Below are positions 58,720 through 64,000 of a stretch of DNA of 64,000 nt, piece after piece. A model generated the notes under the pieces. That model saw nothing but the letters and a program-made list of their open reading frames with translations. It was not told where the DNA came from and did no database searches. This DNA comes from Imperialibacter sp963977595. GTDB taxonomy: Bacteria; Bacteroidota; Bacteroidia; Cytophagales; Cyclobacteriaceae. The position numbers and the translations under genes were made by a program. Where the stretch lies: assembly GCF_048007035.1 (NCBI RefSeq), contig NZ_CP180355.1, forward strand, positions 992,001 through 1,056,000, given 5' to 3'. How positions within the stretch are numbered: the first letter of the stretch is position 1; each line of letters starts with the position of its first letter.

Positions 58720-61700
58720 ATGAAACGGTGGCTCTTTGTTTATCTGATTTTTGTAAGCTACCCTCTCGTCCTTTCAGCAGAGAAAAACCCGTTCAACGGC
58801 TTTATTGAAAACAAGGGGCAATGGGACAACAGCGTGAAGTTCAGAAAAAAGGTTCCGCACGGGTTTCTATTGCTTCAGGACGCTGGCTGGGTTTATTATT
58901 TAAGCAACACTTTTGACTGCTCCCATGGTCATTTGGACGGCCAAAACAGCGGAGCACTTCAGGAGTCGGCCGCAGTTGGTCTGTCGCAGGCCATTTCCAC
59001 CACCTTTGTAGGTGCCAACAAAAACCCTGCAACCTCCACCATGGAGGCACAGAGCTACTACCATAATTTCTTTTTGGGAGCGGAGGATCATTGGGCCAGC
59101 AGCGTGCCAGAATTCAACGAAGTGCAATACTGTGATCTCTATGAGAGCATTGACCTGAAAATGGTTTCTTACGGCGGGGCATTCAAATATGACCTGATCG
59201 TATCGGCGGGAGGCAACCCCCATCAGATTGCGATGGAGTGGAAAGGCTGCGGAGACGTGTACCTGCTGAATGACAACCTGATCGTGGAAACGGAGTTTGG
59301 ACAAATGATAGAACAGAAGCCGTTTGCCTATCAGCTGATAAATGAAGATACTGTGGAGGTGCCGGCTCGTTTCAGCGTAGATGGCCAGCAGGTCTCTTTT
59401 GAATTCCCTGACGGCTACGACAAAGACAAAACGCTGGTCATCGACCCGTTGCTCATTTTTAGTACCTACTCCGGCTCATCAACCGACAACTGGGGAAACA
59501 CCGCCACCTTCGACAAGGACGGCAACACCTATGCAGGAGGTATTATTTTTGGAGCGAGCACAGGAGTTTTCGTGCCACCACCGGGCGTTTTTCAGGAGAG
59601 CTTTAACGGAAAAACCGATGTTGTTATCATGAAATTTGACTCTCTCGGATCGCAACTACTGTTCGCTACCTATCTCGGAGGAAACCAAAGAGAAACACCC
59701 ACCAGTATGATTGTGAATAGTAGCGACGAGCTTGTGGTAATAGGCGTTACATCGTCGGACAACTTCCCCACTAGTTCGAAGGGGTACCAACGGACGTACG
59801 GGGGTGGCGATGCGATCCAGCCACTGGGCGATGATCTTATTTACGAAAACGGCACCGATATATTTGTCAGCGTTCTAAGCAGTAACGGGGCAACGCTGGT
59901 AGCCTCGACCTATTTGGGCGGCAACCAAAACGACGGTATCATTGAAGTGAGGGGAGCTTTGACCCTCAACTACGGAGACCAATTCAGAGGTGAAGTGAAT
60001 ATTGATGATGAGGACAATATCTATATAGCTTCGAGTTCTCCCTCGGCAGACTTTCCTATGTCCAACCAAATATTACCTCATAGCGGGCAGGTTGATGGGC
60101 TTTTGATTAAAATGGATTCGAAACTCTCCGAGATGAAATGGGGCACTTTCATTGGTGGCGACACCACCGACGTGCTTTTCACGGTGAAACCCGATGGAAA
60201 GGGTGGGGTTTATGCTGCCGGAGGAACAACAAGTACAACTTTTCCATTCGGCATCACCGGGTGGCAAAAATCACTTGCTGGTGCTGCCGACGGTTATGTC
60301 ATTCATATCAATGAGTCGCTGCTCACCATTGATGCTGCTACCTATTTGGGCTCATCAGCTACCGATCAAGTGTATCTCATGGATCTGGACAACGAAGGCA
60401 ATGTGTACGTAGTGGGTCAGACCAAAGGAGCTTACCCTATTGTCGGCAATGCCTACATCAACCCCGGAAGCGGGCAGTTTCTACATAAGCTAAGTGCAGA
60501 CCTAAAAAATACCATTTGGTCGACTGTCTTTGGGTCAAGAACCTTACCCTCTAATATTTCCCCTACAGCCTTTCTGGTAAGCGATTGTAACAATATCTAT
60601 ATCAGTGGCTGGGGTGGTAGCTCCATCAATCAAAGCAGTAACTACAATCAGGGAAATACTTTTGGCATGCCGCTCACGCCAGATGCATTTCAGTCCACTA
60701 CAGACGGGGGCGACTTTTACCTGATCGTTTTCGAACCGGATGCAGCCGATGTTTTGTATGCCACCTACTTTGGTGGAAACCCCGGCAGAGATCACGTAGA
60801 TGGAGGTACCAGTCGCTTCGATAAACGTGGGGTGGTTCATCATGCGGTTTGCGCTAGCTGCATTACGTCAAATAATCCCCTACCCACACACGGTCTCTTT
60901 CCAACCACGGAAGGTGCCTGGTCTCAAACCAACAATAGCAATAACTGCAACCTTGGCGTCTTCAAATTTGACCTCTCCACCCTTTCGGCAAGCTTCGTTA
61001 CCAACACGCCCGACCTGCAGAACCCTGACATCAAAGAAGGGTGTGCTCCTTTTGAGTTTCTGTTCACCAACGAAAGTGTGGGAGGAGAAACTTATTTCTG
61101 GGATTTGGGAGACGGTGCCACATCAACCAATAGCGACACCGTGCGGCACACTTATCAGTCCGCAGGCGAATACACGATCACCCTTACAGTTACCAACCCA
61201 AATACCTGCAAAAACCTTGATGTGACAACCAGACAGCTGGTGCTCACGCAGGGAACGTACACATTGAGTCCCTCAGCAACTATTTGCTATGGCGAATCGA
61301 TTCAACTGGAAGCCACCGGAGGTACTTCCTATTATTGGACGCCGGGCACAAGGGGGTTGAGTTCCACCGACATCGGCAGCCCGACCGCCAGTCCCAGGGC
61401 CACTACCACCTATTTTGTCGAGATTTACAACGATCAAAACAAATGTACTTTCATCGATTCTCTTACGGTCAATGTGCTTGAGGAAGTCACCATCAGCTCA
61501 GAAATAGAGGCCATCTACAATTGCTCCGGCGTATCGGAATACAACTTTACAGGAAGCGTACAGGGCACAGACTTGGCCTACTGGGATTTTGGCGACGGTA
61601 CCCAATCTCCTGAATTGGTCGGTGTCCATCAATATGCAACAGAAGGAACCTTCACCACACGGCTTATTGCGCCCAATGAGCTTTGCGTGGAGGAAGTGAC

Positions 61701-61959
61701 TGAGGTGATCAAAGTAGGTGAACTCATGGTTCCCAACGCCTTCTCTCCCAATGGAGACGGCGTGAATGACAGGTTTGAAATTCAGTACATACAACCGATG
61801 CCAGTTACAATCGTAGACCGGACAGGTAAGGTGGTTTACCAAAACAATGAATACACCAATCAGTGGGACGGCGATAACCTGCCAACAGGTATCTACTACT
61901 ATGATGTGGTGCTACCCGATTTCACCACCTGCAACGGATGGGTGCATTTGCTCAGATAA
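58720..61959 (+). CDS. Giant secreted protein with propeller-like repeats, PKD domains and gliding-motility C-terminal domain
   Basis: The 1079-residue protein has a signal peptide ending near VLSAE. Residues 25-240 open with FNGFIENKGQWDNSVKF, an N-terminal module common in such proteins. Residues 245-760 hold SBBP-type beta-propeller repeats (LFATYLGG, VASTYLGG, DAATYLGS, LYATYFGG). PKD domains follow at about 780-860 and 935-1000, with YFWDLGDGATS and AYWDFGDGTQS. The C-terminus (from about 1003) is the type B sorting domain: VPNAFSPNGDGVNDRFEI and VVYQNNEYTNQWDG. It is exported by the type IX system and is likely a cell-surface or adhesive protein. Confidence 0.93.
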   Translation: MKRWLFVYLIFVSYPLVLSAEKNPFNGFIENKGQWDNSVKFRKKVPHGFLLLQDAGWVYYLSNTFDCSHGHLDGQNSGALQESAAVGLSQAISTTFVGANKNPATSTMEAQSYYHNFFLGAEDHWASSVPEFNEVQYCDLYESIDLKMVSYGGAFKYDLIVSAGGNPHQIAMEWKGCGDVYLLNDNLIVETEFGQMIEQKPFAYQLINEDTVEVPARFSVDGQQVSFEFPDGYDKDKTLVIDPLLIFSTYSGSSTDNWGNTATFDKDGNTYAGGIIFGASTGVFVPPPGVFQESFNGKTDVVIMKFDSLGSQLLFATYLGGNQRETPTSMIVNSSDELVVIGVTSSDNFPTSSKGYQRTYGGGDAIQPLGDDLIYENGTDIFVSVLSSNGATLVASTYLGGNQNDGIIEVRGALTLNYGDQFRGEVNIDDEDNIYIASSSPSADFPMSNQILPHSGQVDGLLIKMDSKLSEMKWGTFIGGDTTDVLFTVKPDGKGGVYAAGGTTSTTFPFGITGWQKSLAGAADGYVIHINESLLTIDAATYLGSSATDQVYLMDLDNEGNVYVVGQTKGAYPIVGNAYINPGSGQFLHKLSADLKNTIWSTVFGSRTLPSNISPTAFLVSDCNNIYISGWGGSSINQSSNYNQGNTFGMPLTPDAFQSTTDGGDFYLIVFEPDAADVLYATYFGGNPGRDHVDGGTSRFDKRGVVHHAVCASCITSNNPLPTHGLFPTTEGAWSQTNNSNNCNLGVFKFDLSTLSASFVTNTPDLQNPDIKEGCAPFEFLFTNESVGGETYFWDLGDGATSTNSDTVRHTYQSAGEYTITLTVTNPNTCKNLDVTTRQLVLTQGTYTLSPSATICYGESIQLEATGGTSYYWTPGTRGLSSTDIGSPTASPRATTTYFVEIYNDQNKCTFIDSLTVNVLEEVTISSEIEAIYNCSGVSEYNFTGSVQGTDLAYWDFGDGTQSPELVGVHQYATEGTFTTRLIAPNELCVEEVTEVIKVGELMVPNAFSPNGDGVNDRFEIQYIQPMPVTIVDRTGKVVYQNNEYTNQWDGDNLPTGIYYYDVVLPDFTTCNGWVHLLR

Positions 61960-61966
61960 GTGCGTG

Positions 61967-63268
61967 TTAAAATTTCTCCTCATACACTGTGCCGTTAGCG
62001 TTGCCCAGCCTCACCTCTGTGACCTGCCCGGCTCCCTCAAAGGCAAATCGTATGCCTATGATATCGCCTATCGAGCCAGACTGATTCTCGGTTAGCACGG
62101 ATGTACCGTTGAGCAAAACTTCAAATTTATCTCCCGTTCTTGATACGTTTAATGTCTGCGATTGCGAAAAATCGCACCCAAAAGCACTCAAGTCTTCTGT
62201 CTTCCCGTCGATCCACCTGTTCCCGGTTAGCAGTCCCAGGTTGGACACACAGCCCTTGTCGGACAAAGGAATAATCACAGCACTTTCGGTAGCCAGCAAA
62301 TAAACGATCACATTGCGGCAAACAGACTCCTCAACAGAGGAAGTATTTCTCAAACTTGCTTCAAAGACGAAATCGGTTCCTTTCATCCCCTCAAATTCTC
62401 TCACATTATGAAACGTGGCCCAAGTCTCATTAAAAACGGTGGCACCCGATTTTTCCCGAAATACTTTTGATGAAATACCCATCCATCCTTTTCCTTTTAT
62501 TTCGTCAGGGTGGAGATACACAGGCACCGGCGATTTATCGATCATGGCCTTCCAACCAAGTGATTTGATGAATACATTGTCAATCGCTTTCACTTCGCCG
62601 TCGACAATGAGCCTGGCACCAAAATAGCCCGGGTAGTAGTAGATAGAGGTGTGGTAATTGCCTTTTTCATCTACTTTCTCTCGCCGCTCAGGATCCCAAT
62701 TTTGCTGGATGTAGACATTATCTGATTCATACTGAGCGACGTCATAATGAAAAATGACGGAGTTGGGCAGGTCATCGGAAGTTTTCTTGCTTTCGAACAA
62801 GGGCTTGGGAAGCTCTTTCTTCTCCGGTGTTTCAGGCTTCTTTTCATCCTTGCCCATCATAAAAAATGAGGCGATAACCAACGCAATCACACCTACCGGT
62901 GCAATCAGCAGCAAGCCGTTTTTCTTTTTGCTTTTTTTCGGGCCAATCACCCTGTCAGAATTGAAAGAGCCCTCGCTGGCGGTAACGGCTGGCGGTGTCA
63001 CCGGAATACCTCCTTTTTGGCGAAACTGCCTCCAATTGTCATATCCGACAAACTGGGCTAAAGCATTTAGCGTGGCCACGTTGGGCGAACTTTCATATTT
63101 AACCTTGCCCCAAATCCGCTTTAGCGTAGTCACGCTCAGCCTCACCTGTGTTTTCTCGAATATTTTTTCGCTGAGCGTTTCAAAGTCTTCACTGGTCCAT
63201 AAGCTGGCGTTTCCCCAGCCAAGCTGTGACTCAATTAATTTCCTGCAGTGAGCTATCAAATATTCCAT
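61967..63268 (-). CDS. Membrane-anchored HTH-like protein with C-terminal sugar-binding-type domain
   Basis: The 433-residue protein from ATG 63268 has an N-terminal helical domain (about 1-90) with LSVTTLKRIWGKVKYESSPN and VATLNALAQFVGYDNWRQF, which looks like an XRE-type HTH. One membrane helix (about 120-140) and a Lys/Glu/Pro-rich linker follow, then an extracytoplasmic beta part. The last 100 residues resemble a concanavalin-type sandwich (SQTLNVSRTGDKFEVLLNGT). It may sense a ligand outside and bind DNA inside. The neighbouring divergent gene encodes a secreted sandwich protein. Confidence 0.75.
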   Translation of the reverse strand: MEYLIAHCRKLIESQLGWGNASLWTSEDFETLSEKIFEKTQVRLSVTTLKRIWGKVKYESSPNVATLNALAQFVGYDNWRQFRQKGGIPVTPPAVTASEGSFNSDRVIGPKKSKKKNGLLLIAPVGVIALVIASFFMMGKDEKKPETPEKKELPKPLFESKKTSDDLPNSVIFHYDVAQYESDNVYIQQNWDPERREKVDEKGNYHTSIYYYPGYFGARLIVDGEVKAIDNVFIKSLGWKAMIDKSPVPVYLHPDEIKGKGWMGISSKVFREKSGATVFNETWATFHNVREFEGMKGTDFVFEASLRNTSSVEESVCRNVIVYLLATESAVIIPLSDKGCVSNLGLLTGNRWIDGKTEDLSAFGCDFSQSQTLNVSRTGDKFEVLLNGTSVLTENQSGSIGDIIGIRFAFEGAGQVTEVRLGNANGTVYEEKF

Positions 63269-63420
63269 TCTAGTTGAAGATACAATTTTATACGAAAAAG
63301 TCGACCAAAGGTATGTCGTGCCTCTGTGAATGATCTTGAACAAACTTGAACTGCGGTTGGACTTGATCTCATCAGGCTGTTGACGACCTTGTTGGTATTG
63401 TCAAACAAAACTCAAAACAA

Positions 63421-64000
63421 ATGAAAAGATTGAATCAATTGGCATTGCTATGTATCGCTTTGTTTTTTAGCCAATTAGCCGTGGGGCAATCCTACGATCT
63501 ACAGCAATTGCTAAAGAGTGGGAGCCTTACGGTCATCGACCGCAAAGTGACACCACTCAATGACGGCGGCAAAAAGGCGGTCTCCTTTTCCGACAAAAGC
63601 GACGCTGGTGGCTATGCACTCATCAAAGGCCTGGAATTCAGCGAAGGCACGATTGAAGTTGACATCAAAGGAAAAGACGTGCAAGGCAAGAACTTTGTTG
63701 GCGTTGCTTTTCACGCCGTGCCTGAAGACGGCAAGGAGACTGCCGCCGATATTGTTTATTTCCGTCCTTTCAATTTCAAATCGGGGGAACAAATTCGTCG
63801 CAGCCACTCGGTGCAATATGTAAGCCCACCCCGGTGGGACTGGAGCGAGCTGAGGGAGAAGTATACCGGAAAATACGAAAATGAAATCCCCTCCCCACCT
63901 GATCCGAACGGCTGGTTTCACGCCCGCATAGAAGTGAAAGGCAAAGAAATCACTGTCTACGTCGACGACGCAAAAGAGCCTTGTTTAAAAGTGACCAAAC
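63421..64000 (+). CDS. Secreted concanavalin-like (LamG/DUF1080-type) protein; 3' partial
   Basis: An open frame starts at ATG 63421 with a signal peptide (MKRLNQLALLCIALFFSQLA, cut after AVGQ) and continues to the window end without a stop. The visible 193 residues show a beta-sandwich pattern with KGLEFSEGTIEVDIKGKD, NFVGVAFHAVPED, WFHARIEVKGKEITVYVDDA. This is typical of the concanavalin-type family that includes exported 3-keto-disaccharide hydrolases. Its promoter lies in the 150 bases shared with the divergent HTH gene, which may regulate it. Confidence 0.85.
   Translation, partial: MKRLNQLALLCIALFFSQLAVGQSYDLQQLLKSGSLTVIDRKVTPLNDGGKKAVSFSDKSDAGGYALIKGLEFSEGTIEVDIKGKDVQGKNFVGVAFHAVPEDGKETAADIVYFRPFNFKSGEQIRRSHSVQYVSPPRWDWSELREKYTGKYENEIPSPPDPNGWFHARIEVKGKEITVYVDDAKEPCLKVTK

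Overview
The window looks like chromosome of a Bacteroidota bacterium, most likely a gliding or marine Cytophagales. Supporting features are two very large secreted proteins with type IX secretion C-terminal domains (sorting domain A at 54.6-54.8 kb, gliding-motility type B at 61.7-61.9 kb), a BlaI/BlaR1-type pair, a DUF4199 membrane protein, an HU/IHF-related DNA-binding protein, a TPR plus YaiO-type outer membrane barrel, and many Tat- or Sec-exported sugar enzymes. No tRNA, rRNA or CRISPR array was seen. The genus cannot be fixed from the sequence alone.

Layout. 0-3.1 kb: the end of a hybrid sensor kinase (REC, Hpt) and a membrane PAS protein whose kinase part is degenerate. 3.1-12.2 kb: a probable cell-envelope polysaccharide locus (single-domain response regulator, HEAT-repeat protein, processive GT2 synthase, LtaS-like phosphoglycerol transferase with TPRs, TPR/YaiO barrel), interrupted by an M20 hydrolase and an acyl-ACP thioesterase. 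12.2-19.6 kb: OsmC protein, beta-CASP RNase, an ECF sigma/anti-sigma-like/barrel module, Nudix hydrolase and MATE pump. 19.6-27.6 kb: flavin amine oxidase, ROK sugar kinase, Gfo/Idh/MocA oxidoreductase, RNase HII, DinB and two Tat-exported sugar isomerase-like proteins. 27.6-36.6 kb: BlaR1/BlaI pair, FkbM methyltransferase, GH26 mannanase, a LuxR/DUF4199/VOC group, a 186-bp MITE-like insertion and a six-hairpin glycosidase.

36.6-45.1 kb is the accessory region. It starts with a tandem array of about 224-bp palindromic repeats carrying a GIY-YIG nuclease gene. An HU-like gene and about 1 kb of A+T-rich non-coding DNA follow. The non-coding DNA contains 15 units of a degenerate repeat with an exact 22-bp period. 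Then comes a tight four-gene operon: a PP-loop PAPS reductase/DndC-like protein, a PLD nuclease, an HNH endonuclease, and a methyltransferase fused to a HIT nucleotide hydrolase. A convergent HNH endonuclease gene and a truncated secreted ORF close the region. The gene set suggests a nucleic-acid modification or defence system. It lacks the partners of the Dnd/Ssp phosphorothioation systems and matches no described system I can recall. It is the best candidate here for something undescribed.

45.1-64 kb returns to ordinary chromosome: M55 D-aminopeptidase, GTP cyclohydrolase II-like protein, two paralogous small barrels, a second ECF sigma module, an OsmC protein, the first giant T9SS protein, a MarR-controlled ferredoxin/ferredoxin-NADP reductase pair with shared operator-like palindromes, an AraC regulator with an AhpD-like protein, the second giant T9SS protein, a membrane-anchored HTH protein, and the start of a secreted concanavalin-like protein cut by the window edge.
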